From NCBI GenBank assembly GCA_023052935.1, contig CM041295.1, positions 168,756,366-168,820,365 of the forward strand: DNA of 64,000 bases, given 5' to 3'. Origin of the DNA: Piezodorus guildinii. Lineage: Eukaryota; Arthropoda; Insecta; Hemiptera; Pentatomidae. Below the pieces are notes generated by a model. The model made no database searches and was not told the origin of the DNA. It was given only the letters and a program-made list of their open reading frames with translations. The first letter of the stretch is position 1. The number at the start of each line of letters is the position of its first letter. A program made the position numbers and the translations under genes. This document shows positions 48,531 through 59,604 of this stretch, one piece after another.

Positions 48531-49659
48531 AGCAGCTCATTTTCTTTATCTATTCATATGTGAACTAATCAGTCTTAATGTACCATTTTATAAATACACA
48601 TACATAGTATGGAGTAGTAGTATACATAGTAGTTTTATTAATAACAAAGATTTGGTATTTGTAACTAACAAATGATGGTAAAGTCAAGCAAAAATTACAT
48701 ATCTATTGATTAATAACACAAATCAAAAGGTATGGATGGTCACAATAAAGTTATATATATATATATTCATGTCATGTAATAAATTGTGATTACGGTGAAA
48801 CTGTAATATTATATTACAAATAAATATATTCATTTAATTTAATTTAATTTTTTTTCTATCCTTTTTAAATATTGATTTTTATTTAAATTATTACTTCAAT
48901 CTATTATATTACGCCTAGGTATAATGTCATATATCAATAATGTATAAAATTAAAATTTTGAAATACAAACTATAAAGTTATATGTTAGTATGATGAAGAT
49001 AGAACGATGAGGATATAACCAAACTCTAGATGTAAATAGAGATTGTTTTTTAACGAATCCTTTAGCAGTCTTCCTTTTTTTTTTTTTTTATCCACTTTAA
49101 CAAAAATGTATGTAAATCTACATATATAACAGTGAAGGTGAAAAAAGGTGTACATATATATGACCAAGGGTGATAATAAAAAGAAAGCTTGAATGTGTAT
49201 TAGAAATCCCGTTTACCAGACCTGCTTCTTAATTCTAAAAGATTCATTCTTTAGTGAGGCAACTACAATTTTGGTTCATCTAGATTTAACCATTTAACAA
49301 TATAATTGAATACTATAACATTTTATACAACTCTAACTATACAAGATTCCTTTACAAAACCATTGTATAACTATATAACGCCGGACAGAGTTGAAAAATA
49401 TTTTCTCTTGCGAATAAATAGTTGGCTTCTTAATGGGTCATACAACATTTTCCACTTTCTATTTTCTTATTTTATTCTGCTTAAAAAGTGATGTCCACTC
49501 TTTTTCAATAGCTGTCTATCCTATGGACTTTAAAGTCCTACCGTTAAAATCTCCAGTCATAAAAAGGGAATCACTTTTTATTTTTGCAATATTGAATATA
49601 TAAAGACAACTCTTGAATTTGAGAGATAAATTCCTTTTATTCTAATCCCCAAATCCTTT
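48531..49659. other. Unassigned DNA
   Basis: Short AT-rich frames and a T run at 49075-49089. No gene supported. Confidence 0.4.
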
Positions 49660-50094
49660 CATTATATTCCTCAAAGCCTTAGTGTATGGATATCAATATT
49701 TTGATTTTTCGTTTCTTACACACTTTTTTAACGACTTTTCTTCGAATGAAGATTAGTTCTGAGAAATAGGTGTACATTAAGCCAAAATTGATTGACTAAT
49801 TAATCCTAGACTGTATGGAGGAAATATTGTACCTCGGATGGTTGTCATTAGAAATAAAAATAAAATAGTTTCTTACTTCTAGGAAGAAAAGTTTTTGTGA
49901 TATTGGTCTAAATTACCCTAAAACCTAATGATTTCTCTTTTTTTTTTTTCATGCTAATTTTTGTATATCTTTTCGTGGTAACTATTAAGCCTATAGATGT
50001 CTTTCACCACTCGAACCTATTTACGTGGTTTAATAGATAGTTTATTATATTTATCCTCGTAGGAAGAGTAGGTTCCATGATATTGGTCTAAAGA
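49660..50094 (+). repeat. Repeat family D, left copy
   Basis: Shares an ordered set of blocks with 51290-51960: 'tttcttacttctaggaagaa', 'atattggtctaaatta', 'aatgatttctc', 'agatgtctttcacca'-like, and 'aggaagagtaggtt'. Non-coding. Confidence 0.5.
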
Positions 50095-50097
50095 TAT

Positions 50098-50840
50098 CTG
50101 GTGCGCGCAACTCACCACTTTCACTTACCTCTATTATTTATATCCATTCAAGAACTTTTAAACAAATAGTAATTTTAATAGAATTACAAATTTTAATAAA
50201 TCTCAATAAATAAAAAAAAATGGAATTATATGTTTTAATAAATAATCTATTATATTATTATCTACGACAATCAGTTTGTTTTATCGGCTTTTCATCATTC
50301 TACGTCAACTTTCACAATAGTATGTATAAGATAATATTTTCTCTAAAATCTTTAGCATTCCAACGGTATATTATACATGTATATTACTTGTTCTTCAGTT
50401 CAAAACAAAAAATTGCATTAAAAAAATATTTTGGCAGTTTTATCGTTTAGTTGGATATCGAATTTGTTCAACTTACATATATACCTGCTTTAAGCAATGC
50501 GAGTCAGATGATATGGTTATTTTTTTCTAATCTACAAAATTAAAGGTACTTTAGAGGAAGAAATTTTGAAATATCGGCATTTAAGCCCTGCCAGACTATT
50601 TCAATTAGAATGAAAGCTACATGATAACAAAGCCTGTTCAATGTTATATCGACATAGCGAGTTTAATCAAAATCGTAAGAGCTGTTTTTAAGAAGATCGT
50701 AAAAAGGTGCAAAATGGTATAAAGTGCCTCTTCTGGTTATTTGATTCTGATGAAAAAGTTTTTGTAACACGACGGCCGTATATTTAACTTAGATACAATA
50801 TTTCAGTTTCATAGGACTTTTCGTTTACGCGCGGGATCTA

Positions 50841-50876
<36 letters not shown>

Positions 50877-51014
50877 TTTTTTGCTGGAATTGGTCATTTG
50901 GACTCAGGAGACCCTAAAACTTGTATTTCCGTTGACAACTGGAATTGGGAAATTGTTGAGGATCGCAATACTTTCCCTTACTATATATTTCATATATAGG
51001 TAAGTGAAAGTAAA
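50098..51014 (+). mobile_element. MITE-A, best-preserved copy
   Basis: The ends carry a 14-bp perfect terminal inverted repeat, ACTTTCACTTACCT (50117-50130) against AGGTAAGTGAAAGT (50998-51011). The left edge also has 'atctggtgcgcgcaactcac', which is conserved in other copies outside the 14 bp, so the true terminus may lie a little further left. Length is about 0.9 kb. It contains an (AC)n tract at 50839-50871 and no coding frame of note. It is flanked on both sides by family D, so it appears to have inserted in a family D array. Confidence 0.8.
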
Positions 51015-51289
51015 AGTGTCCTTAATCGATTGTCTTCATCAAGTATCGGCTGTATTAAAAACAATTAATTTCGTCGATACAAAATAGGTTTTGGTGATTT
51101 CTTCTTTAACAACGCATCTAAAACTATTTTCAACTTCAAAGAGTATTACTGGAAACTGGCTGGTACGAGCCGAATTATTAATAAAATTAATTTTATAAAG
51201 ATTAGAAAGAGGAATATTTTTGTATCTTAGTATTTACCAGTGTATTCTGAGTTAAATTAGAAAAAAAACGACAGAAAAAGAACGTTTGT

Positions 51290-51960
51290 GGCGGTTTTTG
51301 ACTGTTTTGAGGAAAAATTTAACCGGATAAAGGATATCTGTAGCTATAAGGTCGTCTATTGAATAAAAGTTTTCTAGGCTCCTAGACTCTTAAAGATGAG
51401 ATTATTCGGATGGTGACCAATAAACAAAATACTTTCTTATTTCTAGGAAGAAAAATTTCAGTGATATCTTAGTTTATTGCTCATGTTCGTAGAAAGAGTT
51501 TTTCATAATATTGACCTATAAAATGCTACAAGTTTTGAAACAATAACAAAACAGTAATCAACTACTTTTGTCTTTATTTAGACCAATATCATAGAAACTA
51601 ATCTTACTATGAAGATATTTGTTGTAGTTAGTGAGGGCTATCGATTGAGGGCAAGTGTAGCTTTAAATCTGTCATTGGAATAAAATTACTCCTATCCTAT
51701 GAGGAGAAGATAATTCATATGGTGGTCAATAAAAATAAAAGAAAAATATTGTACTTTCTTACTTCTAGTTAAAAAAGTTTAATTTATATTGGTCCAAATT
51801 ATGCTAAAAGTCAATGATTTCTCGTTTCTTACACACACATTAAGGGACTTTCCCAACTATCAAACCTACAGATATCTATTACCACTAAATTTAAAGCTAT
51901 TTACAGAATTTATAAACTATTTTATCATACTCATCTTCAAAGGAAGACTATTTTCTTTAT
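51290..51960 (+). repeat. Repeat family D, right copies
   Basis: One partial copy at about 51410-51540 and a fuller one at about 51700-51960, with the same block order as 49660-50094. Confidence 0.5.
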
Positions 51961-52009
51961 TTTAACCTGTAAAAATGTTACTTTTAAAAAATATTAAAAA
52001 TTACCATAG

Positions 52010-53112
52010 CTCTCTACATTAGCAATACTTATTACCAATATTTAAATATATAATACTATTTTACTAATATTGGCTGTGTGTAAAACTCCAATGCCAGAAA
52101 AAAAAAATACAAACACACGACTTACATTTATCTCCATTGTCAAAGAATTAAAGAACTTATGAATAAAGTTCTAGGTAATTTTTAATTGAGGATGTATAGT
52201 CGACTGTAGAAACTATTATAGGAACCAGTCTTTTTTTAAATATTTTAATTTTGCCGACGTTTGCTCAAGCTTGTGAGAGCTATCAGAGCTACAAACATCG
52301 GAACAAAAGAGATACATAATACATAATCATAAGTGTTATAAACGAAAAGAAAAATATAAATTATAAAAGCAAATTATACGATAAAGTAAGAAAGTTATAA
52401 CTTAACAAGACGGAAGATGTTGGCATACGAGGGAGAGATTATTTCTTTGCCTGTTTTATGATTGTTTTCTTTTCGTTTATAACAGTTCTGATTTTATCTG
52501 TTTTTTATCTGTACTCATATATAGTCAACCTTATAAACGGATGTAGCTGTGAACTATAGAAAATTAGAATGTACGGATAAAAAAAGGTAATTTGTAGTTA
52601 ATTATATATTATGAAAAAAATTATTTAATAAATGTAACTAATAGCAAAACGGTTAAAAAAAACTTTTTAGTCTTGATGAGGGGGGAAAAAGCCCCGAAAC
52701 GTTGACTACATGTGACAATTTGTTTGACAATGAAAAAAAAAAAAAAACATATGGAAGAAATAATTGTGCTGTTTTAATATGAAGTTTTATATTAAATGTT
52801 ATCATTGTCACTACATTCAAAAAAATGTTCATTATCACATTAATATGTTTCTCTTTTGTTCTGATGTTTGTAGCCCTCATGGCTCACAACCTTGGACCGA
52901 AACGTCGGCAAAATTAAAATATTTAAACCTCAATTAAAAATTACCTAGAACTTTATTCATAAGTTCTTTAATTCTTTGACAATGGAGATAAATGTAAGTC
53001 GTGTGTTTGTATATTTTTTTTCTGGCATTGGAGTTTTACACACAGCCAATATTAGTAAAATATTATTAAATATTTAAATATTGGTAATAATTATTGCTAA
53101 TATAGAGAGCAC
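52010..53112. repeat. Large inverted repeat: MITE-A left ends plus Penelope-like hairpins
   Basis: The arms 52010-52320 and 52830-53112 are reverse complements with high identity: 'gttctaggtaatttttaatt' at 52169 against 'aattaaaaattacctagaac' at 52932. Each arm contains a MITE-A left-end block (acacacgacttacatttatc) joined to a Penelope-like hairpin end (minus 52253-52290, plus 52873-52909). A 500 bp spacer has a smaller inverted repeat (52334-52352 against 52464-52482) and a second hairpin family at 52670-52705. Confidence 0.8.
52670..52705 (+). ncRNA. Hammerhead-like hairpin, family 2 (candidate)
   Basis: TAGTC, then TTGATGA, GGGG stem, loop, CCCC stem, then GAAACGTT and GACTA. The outer UAGUC/GACUA pairs over 5 bp, the inner stem over 4 bp, and CTTGATGA...GAAA sit where the hammerhead core residues would be. 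The expected C before UGAUGA is displaced by one extra U. ACGU after GAA is palindromic, as in ribozymes that work as dimers. Activity is not shown. Confidence 0.4.
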
Positions 53113-54059
53113 CATTCTTTTTTTCTTTTTTTTTTTTTTTTAGACTTTTCCTTACAGCCAATATTAATAAAGATTTAAAAATCAGTAAATAGTATAGTTA
53201 ATATTTGCGATTTTCTTCCCACATGTATTTTCTTATTGAGTTCAAGAACTGAGTAATATTTATGATTTCGTCGGGATTTCTCGATGTCAATAAAATTTTA
53301 TATTGATTTACATTATTGTGTGTGTTTGAAAAAGCTAGACAATTATTTCTTAAGTTTTTATAGGCAGGGCATTCCATAATTATGTGCTAAGAAAATTGTT
53401 TTTGTATATTATATATTAAATATTATATGATCTTTCATAATGCTATTGATAAATACAAAATTGTAAAGTGCATTGATAAAATTTCTACTAAAATATAACA
53501 ATATGTCATCTATTTGATGAGTACGTTTGGTAGCACTGTTTTGTTATGTTCCAATAATAAAATAAATGAAATGTCACATTTACGTGGAGGTATTAACTCC
53601 TACGCGCTTTAGGTATTCAAAAATCGTGTGTTGGGAGCATCAGATTTTTTTTTTTTTAAGTCTAACAAATTTTGGCGCAATGATCCCTAGCAAATGTTGA
53701 ACAAAAGAAGACAAGGCTAAGACAGAGGCCTGTAAATCGTGGGGTGTTGTTGCGGTGGTAGTGCGGGGTAAACACCCAGCCACCCCCGCTAACTCGGTTA
53801 CCGGCTCCCGCAACACAAATCACAACCCTCGCCTTAAATCACCCCAATATATTATACAACTTGTACAAAAATAACTGTTATGCTTTCCTAGCTTTTCGGC
53901 TTCCCGGAAACAAAGCGAACTCTCTCTGGTGAGTAAAAACATAAAACGAGTGTTAAATGATTCAAACAATGTTTTAAAAAAATATAATAAATTAATGAAA
54001 TTCTCAAAAATGTAAAAAATCTCCTCAAGCGTTGCTTAACTTTTTAAATTTTAAAACGT
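53113..54059. other. Unassigned DNA
   Basis: T-rich runs near 53117 and 53647. A GC-rich patch lies at 53715-53830, with pairs such as gtggtagtgcgggg and ccacccccgc that could form a weak hairpin. No gene supported. Confidence 0.35.
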
Positions 54060-54380
54060 TTCAAAGCTCGCCCTTAACTAGAAAAGACCTCACCTACATG
54101 ATTATTTTAAGAGGAATCAGGACTTAGGGAGTAGAGCTAAGAGGAATCAGGACTTAGGGAGTAGAGCTAAGAGAAAACAGGACTTAGGGAGTAGAGCTAA
54201 GAGGAAACAGGACTTAGGGAGTAGAGCTAAGAGGAATCAGGACTTAGGGAGTAGAGCTAAGAGGAATCAGGACTTAAGAGTAGAGCTAAGAGGAATCAGG
54301 ACTTAGGGAGTAGAGCTAAGAGGAATCAGGACTTAGGGAGTAGAGCTAAGAGGAAACAGGACTTAGGGAGTAGAGCTAAG
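54060..54380 (+). repeat. 30-bp minisatellite grown from Jockey ORF2 sequence
   Basis: Nine units of about 30 bp (aagaggaatcaggacttagg then gagtagagct) run from 54109 to 54377; the sixth is 29 bp. The sequence just before, aactagaaaagacctcacctacatgatta, and the unit itself align with Jockey ORF2 at 44862-44930 (agaaaaggcttatttatatg, catcataagaccaatatgga, cttacggagtaaagct). Units differ at one or two sites, mainly aatcag against aaacag. Confidence 0.85.
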
Positions 54381-54429
54381 TTTCTCTCACTTCCAAAATA
54401 ACAGAATTATTGAATTAAATCACTTTTAA

Positions 54430-54975
54430 TCGGTCGCCATTTTAAAACTAATCGGATATCAACATTTAGGCGTTAGAACCATCGCTGGATGTCCTAGCAT
54501 TTTTGTGCCGAATTTAAAAAACATTTGTCGAGTAGTTTCTAAGAAATGGGGCCTTCATTTCCAAAACTATTGATATAGTACTCGTATACTTCCGTAAATT
54601 TTACAGAAAGCGCGAAAATCTCTTATTATTATATTATTAAACTGGCTCATTTGAGTCTTTTCGCAATGAAATCTAGAATTGTATTTTCACTATATTGATA
54701 GAATCATATTGAAGTTTAATGAAATTAAACGTTTTAGTATGATATGCATCGAAATTAAATATGCAATTAATAATTAGAAAATAACAACATTTGTAAATCG
54801 CGTTTTTAAAGGACTTGAGTGTTCACTGGATGAAATAAAATAAAATATTTAGATAAAACTAAATCATGAGAATATAAATATGTAAAAAAAATCAGTTTCG
54901 TAAAAAAATTCCTTTGGTACCTTTTGGAAATCAATGTCTCAAATGGTGCGGGCTGCGAATAAACGGATTGTATTC
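54430..54975 (+). repeat. Repeat family C, second copy
   Basis: Shares 'cgtttttaaagga' (54810) and 'ggtaccttttggaaatcaa' (54919) with the copy at 14045-14600. The segment 54590-54660 is reversed relative to that copy, which suggests internal inversion. Confidence 0.5.
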
Positions 54976-55111
54976 CTTATACGGGTTCTAAACATCTTGA
55001 AAGCTAAAGCCCTCAAATTTTGAGGAAGGAAGTTAATATTTTTTTTTTGGTCGATATCAAAGTTTTGTTATTGAAATAATAAACCAAAACGTTCCGCAAT
55101 ACTGGTCTCTT

Positions 55112-56240
55112 TTTTTTTTCTTTTTTTTTAGATTAGATAAAGATTTTTATTTTTCAATATTTTACAAACGGCCACACGCCTCATACTTTATACATGTAGT
55201 AATTGCACCAATTACATTTTACTTTTACGAGATATTTACAGTAGGGGTTAATGCTTATTGTAGGCTATGTTACATTTAAAACAGTAGGAACAATCTAAAA
55301 ACAAAAACCTACACAATAAAAAAAAAAAAAAAGAATTTCAGTAAAAACAAAATTATTAAAGTAAAAAAAACAAAACAATTGAAGCAAGAACAAAACAAAT
55401 TATTGTCAAAAACAAAAATAAGTGGAAACAAAACATCACAAAATAACAATATTTTGGTTATATGCTAATATATCAAACTAACAATTTTTCTGTTTTACAT
55501 TTAAAAATTGACGCAGTAGTATGTGTTTTGTTCGTTTATGAATGTAACGTTTTAGTGTGTTCTTGTCGTAATCACCTATCTTTTGAACGAGTGGGTTATT
55601 ACTAGTAGGAGTAAGAGAAAAAAAAAAATTGTGCGAGCGAGTACGTCTAGTTTTCAATCGACGGGAGTAGTAAATCCGATAACATGGTTGTGATCCGCGT
55701 GTGACGAGGATAATTATTTAAGATTCGCATGCATATCTTCTGCACCACCTCCATTTTCCGACAATTGGAATGGAATGTGTAAATCCAGGCTGGGGCAGCG
55801 CAGGTCAGTATGGGACGGATGACAGTTATGTAGAGAATTAGTTTGTTTCTTGGTGATAGTTTTGAGTACCTATTGAAGTATGGGGTCATTTTGTTGATTA
55901 TATATTTTTTCTCTATTGCATTTATTATGTATGTGTTTGTGAAAGTCAAAGATTTGTCCATTCCTAATCCCAAGTAATTTATATACTGGGCCTAGGAGAT
56001 TGTGGTCCCGTTCATGATAATGTTTTTTGTAACGGACGGAATTCTTTTTGTGAAAAGTATCGCTTGAGTTTTCTGGACATTAATTCTAATCTAAAAATAG
56101 CGGATAGGTTTTTTGAAGAGAGCCTGTAAGCTATTTTTTATTGTATCGATCCTATATGAAGATGTATAGATAGCCGTGCTGTCGGCGTATAGTGTTCGTT
56201 CTACTGAGGTGTGTGAAGGAAGGTGTGAGGGGATTGTCTT
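55112..56240 (-). pseudogene. Second Jockey-clade LINE, 3' half, catalytic Asp lost
   Basis: Minus-strand RT remnant different from the main Jockey family. Near 56180 it has YADSTAIYTSS, where the second catalytic Asp of YADD is Ser. It then reads NVQKTQAILFTKR and YLGLGMDKSLTFTNTY, and a frame of 108 codons (55973-55647) with KKYIINKMTPYFNRYSKLSP, LYITVIRPILTCAAPAW and VQKICMRILNNYPRHTRI. This follows the order of the RT thumb in Jockey elements. The 3' UTR runs down to about 55112 and ends on the minus strand with AATAAAAATC, ATCTAATCT and a poly(A). The upstream part is missing. Confidence 0.8.
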
Positions 56241-56959
56241 TGAACTCGTTTAATTTCCTCCCAATATTATTTTTAAAAATACTGACAACATGAAGGCTGC
56301 TCGGGTCATTAAGAAAGTGACCAATACATGTTTCTACTCGGGCTAAGGGTTTGATGTTAGGAAAGGTTTTAAAGTATTTATCCCTCCATCATCGTATCCT
56401 CTCCGATCGGTTTAATGAATTTTATACGAAAGAAAGGCGAAGAGGTGGACTAAGGACGCAGGTAGGGCCATATATCTGGACGTGTGTCCGAGAGTGTTTT
56501 TGCCAGACAAGATCGGTGCGGCCTATAAATAAAGGAGAAGGGACAGAGGCTCCTCCCAAACGGTGTCCTGTACTCCGACCATTGTCTACGCCCATGTTTT
56601 AATTAAACGCTAAAATATTGTCTTCCGGGCTCTGCCTCCCCCCTCCTCTTTCCTTCCCCTCCCGATCTCTGACCCTAAATGTCAGGCTTGTTTACCCCTA
56701 CCGCGTCCTCTGTCTTATCCATTCTGCTCGCCCTTGCGTTACCCGTCCGCTTGGATGTAGAGGCCGTGTTCGCATATCGGAAAAAATGCTTCAACAGTGA
56801 CATTGAAATGATCTACAGAAATACAATTCTAGTGCTGATTAAAAATGATATTAAATGACAAATGAGCACTATCTTGTATCGGATTGTAAAATAACTTGGT
56901 AGCGTTTTTTACTGCTTATTTCAATAAGAACTGTGGATTCTTAATAAATAGACGGATTC
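56241..56959. other. Unassigned DNA with a GC-richer patch
   Basis: A CpG-bearing patch at about 56380-56790 stands out from the A+T-rich surroundings. Frames of 83 and 60 codons there have no recognised motif. It could be an exon, a promoter region or the 5' UTR of an unrecognised element. Confidence 0.35.
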
Positions 56960-57712
56960 TGAAAAAGGATTAGTTAAGTTATTTGTATGCATCAGTTTCA
57001 GCCGAGATTCCTGTTCTTTATGTGGTATTTTTCTTGCTCTAAATAAAAAAGTTCTGTTTCGTCATTTAATGATTATTTATTTTCTAAAGGGAAATCCGCA
57101 GTACAGACGAATTAAAAAATACTCATTGTTTATTTTTTTAATAAGTTTTAATAACTTACATAATTTATTATGAACTAAATTTTAATTAAAATGGATACAA
57201 TTTTAACTGATACATGGCTGTCAATAAGTCCTGAAGACGGGAAAGGCCACCGAAATGTTGACTCTTACTTATGTATTAATGAACTAATGGAAGTTTAAGA
57301 AACTATCTATTTGTTATAGTTATACGTTTCTTTGATTTATTAATTTTATTCAGATTCTTATTAACGGAATATGTTAAGCGTTTCTCCGATACCCCGTGTA
57401 GTAGAGTGAGGGTTGCCTGTGACCAATGCTTGAATTGATTATCATTAACAGTTAAAGAACGTCCTGAGCGCTTTGTGTCTTCCAAGTCACAATTTCCGGT
57501 TCTAAACCGAGAAAACTACTCACGGACGGTCCTTTGTCCTAAGGCAACATTTAAACCGTCTGTGCACCGGAGTTTCCTTTAGGGGATAAAAAATCATTAA
57601 ATGACGAAACTGAACTTTTTTCTCTTTTATTTAGGATAAGCAAAATACCACTTAATGATAAGGAATCTCGGCTGAAACTGATGCATACACGCACCTTAAC
57701 TTATCATTTTTT
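56960..57712. repeat. Inverted repeat flanking a hammerhead-like hairpin
   Basis: The arms 56965-57080 and 57585-57705 are reverse complements: 'tatgcatcagtttcagccga' at 56985 against 'tcggctgaaactgatgcata' at 57669, and 'cgtcatttaatgatt' at 57060 against 'aatcattaaatgacg' at 57591. The 500 bp between them holds a hairpin motif, gtcctgaagacggg ... ccaccgaaatgttgac (57228-57262), of the same general layout as at 52670, but with a weak inner stem. Confidence 0.75.
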
Positions 57713-57849
57713 AGAATATGTAAACAGTATTGACCAAGTAAACATGATTTTATAAACACATTAAGGATTAAATTGAAATATTGAAAAACACTACGAGCTT
57801 ATTTTACAACTTAATCTTGTTTAAGAAAAATATTATTATTTTATCCTTA

Positions 57850-58017
57850 ATGGACTTCCATGAATATAAACTGCCTGGATCTTCAGTTATTTTCTCCTCT
57901 AGATTAGAGAAAATATTGAGAAGTCAATCATTATCAGAAGTGACTCAGCTCATCGGAAATGTATACGGATACGATACTGAAGATAAGCAGCCATCTCCTC
58001 TAATAAGCAAGCGATAA
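57850..58017 (+). CDS. Small open frame, 55 residues, unknown
   Basis: Reads MDFHEYKLPGSSVIFSSRLE and ends DTEDKQPSPLISKR. Composition is mixed, charged and unlike the low-complexity frames nearby, so it could be a small gene or an exon. It matches no family I know, has no signal peptide, and lies just right of an inverted repeat. Confidence is low because a 55-codon frame can arise by chance. Confidence 0.2.
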   Translation: MDFHEYKLPGSSVIFSSRLEKILRSQSLSEVTQLIGNVYGYDTEDKQPSPLISKR

Positions 58018-58129
58018 GAATCTCAAATCGGTCTTTTTGCTTTATCTATGGCAATATTGTCACTATATTTATAATTTTAAAAGATAAGTCATTCTGTAGT
58101 TTACATTGATAAAAATATTACCGGTACTC

Positions 58130-59415
58130 GAGATGTAATGAATTCATTTAGCTATTTATTGTATATGAAATATCTAGTAAGGGAAGTTATTGCCATCGTG
58201 CGTATGTTACCACACACATGTTACCACACAGCCTAGTTCCAAATCCATTGGGTTTATAAAACTAAAAGTTTAAAATTTAATATCGTATATACCCGAGATA
58301 ACTTTTTAGTAACTTTTTCATCAAAATCGGCTGACCTAACAGAGCCACTTTATACTATAATCTTTGTACTTTTGTACGATTTTCTCAAAAAGGCTTACAA
58401 ATTTGATTAAAATTACTAAATCGATTTAAAATTTAACGTGCTAAAGCTAATAATACTTTAATTATAATGTTTTAATAAGTAATGCAGGTTTCATTATAAT
58501 TGAGATAGTCTCACAGAAATTAAATTCCGATTTTTTTTATTATCTTCTCCTGAAGTACCTTTGATTTTCTAGATTCCTAAGTTCAACCATATAATTTTAT
58601 TAGAATTGGTTGAAAACGGCTAAATATACAAGTTGAACGATTTTTTTTTTATTTATTTAATGATATTTACGACTTTATGAAAAAATTACAAGTAAATGTG
58701 AAAAAAGTTACAATTGGCTTGATAAACTCTTATGAAGAAGCTACTGTAGCACTTCGCTGTTATTCCATTGGCAGGTCTCGGGGCCACCACCTTTTCAGGC
58801 GCCTCAGAGGGTTATCGGGAATAAATGGAGATGAGATGATACGGAAAGGGAGTTTGAGTGGGATGGGAGTTTGGGATGAAAGGAAGTATATCTAATTCTG
58901 GCCAAGTCTGCAACTAATGGGATATCAGGTCTTTATGGATAGTTTTTTTGGTGACAAAATAAGGAGCATTCAGGATCTTTCGGAGGATTTTGGATTGCAA
59001 GGATTGGATGCGGGAGGAATTTGATGGCTTGGTAGAACGAATTTTATTACAAACTAAAGGTTAAAAGAGGAAAAATATTTTGTCGGTAAATTTTTCTTTT
59101 CCGTAACATAAGAATAGTAATATAGAGGTATAATATAACTTTGAAAAGCTGAATATTTTAGAAAAAAAATGTTATCTTATACATAACGTTGTGGAAGGTA
59201 ACGTCAAGTAACAAATAGGGCATAAACCTCAGTAATTATTTTACATAACAATTTTATGTTTAATCTAAAACATATGTTTCCAACAGTTTGAATATAATTA
59301 TTTAAACTTTTTAACTTTGACTTACCTATATTTTAACTCAAACTTTATTTAATAGTTCTTAAATTAATTATAACAACCAAGGTAAGTAAAATTCCTGCAT
59401 TGCCCGCACCAGATG
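58130..59415 (-). mobile_element. MITE-A copy, minus strand, split by Jockey
   Basis: The left edge is 'gtatatgaaatatctagtaa' (reverse of the right terminus) and the right edge 'ccaaggtaagtaaaattcct' near 59377, followed by the conserved outer block on the opposite strand. All inner blocks are present in reverse order. Removing 58641-59034 plus one target copy restores continuous MITE-A sequence (gttgaacga followed by attttat). Confidence 0.75.
58641..59034 (-). mobile_element. Nested Jockey 3' end with target-site duplication
   Basis: Minus-strand copy that starts with the A-tail complement (tttttttttt at 58641) and 3' UTR, then coding sequence equivalent to that at 41960-42233. On the minus strand this includes 'tccaatccttgcaatccaaa', 'cataaagacctgatatccca' and 'ggtggtggccccgagacctg'. 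It is flanked by GAACGA at 58635-58640 and again at 59035-59040, a 6-bp target duplication. The 72-codon plus-strand frame here is the antisense of this element. Confidence 0.85.
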
Positions 59416-59506
59416 TTTTGAAATATACTTCGTCAAGTCAATCCTGACAATTAGTTACGCACACTCTCGATAATGCAAAACCCATATCTGCAATGTTCAT
59501 TCATAG

Positions 59507-59510
<4 letters not shown>

Positions 59511-59604
<94 letters not shown>

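Noticed and set aside
52653..52880. 75-codon minus-strand frame across the hairpin region
   Set aside because: Lies in the spacer of an inverted repeat, is low complexity, and no conserved protein pattern is visible.
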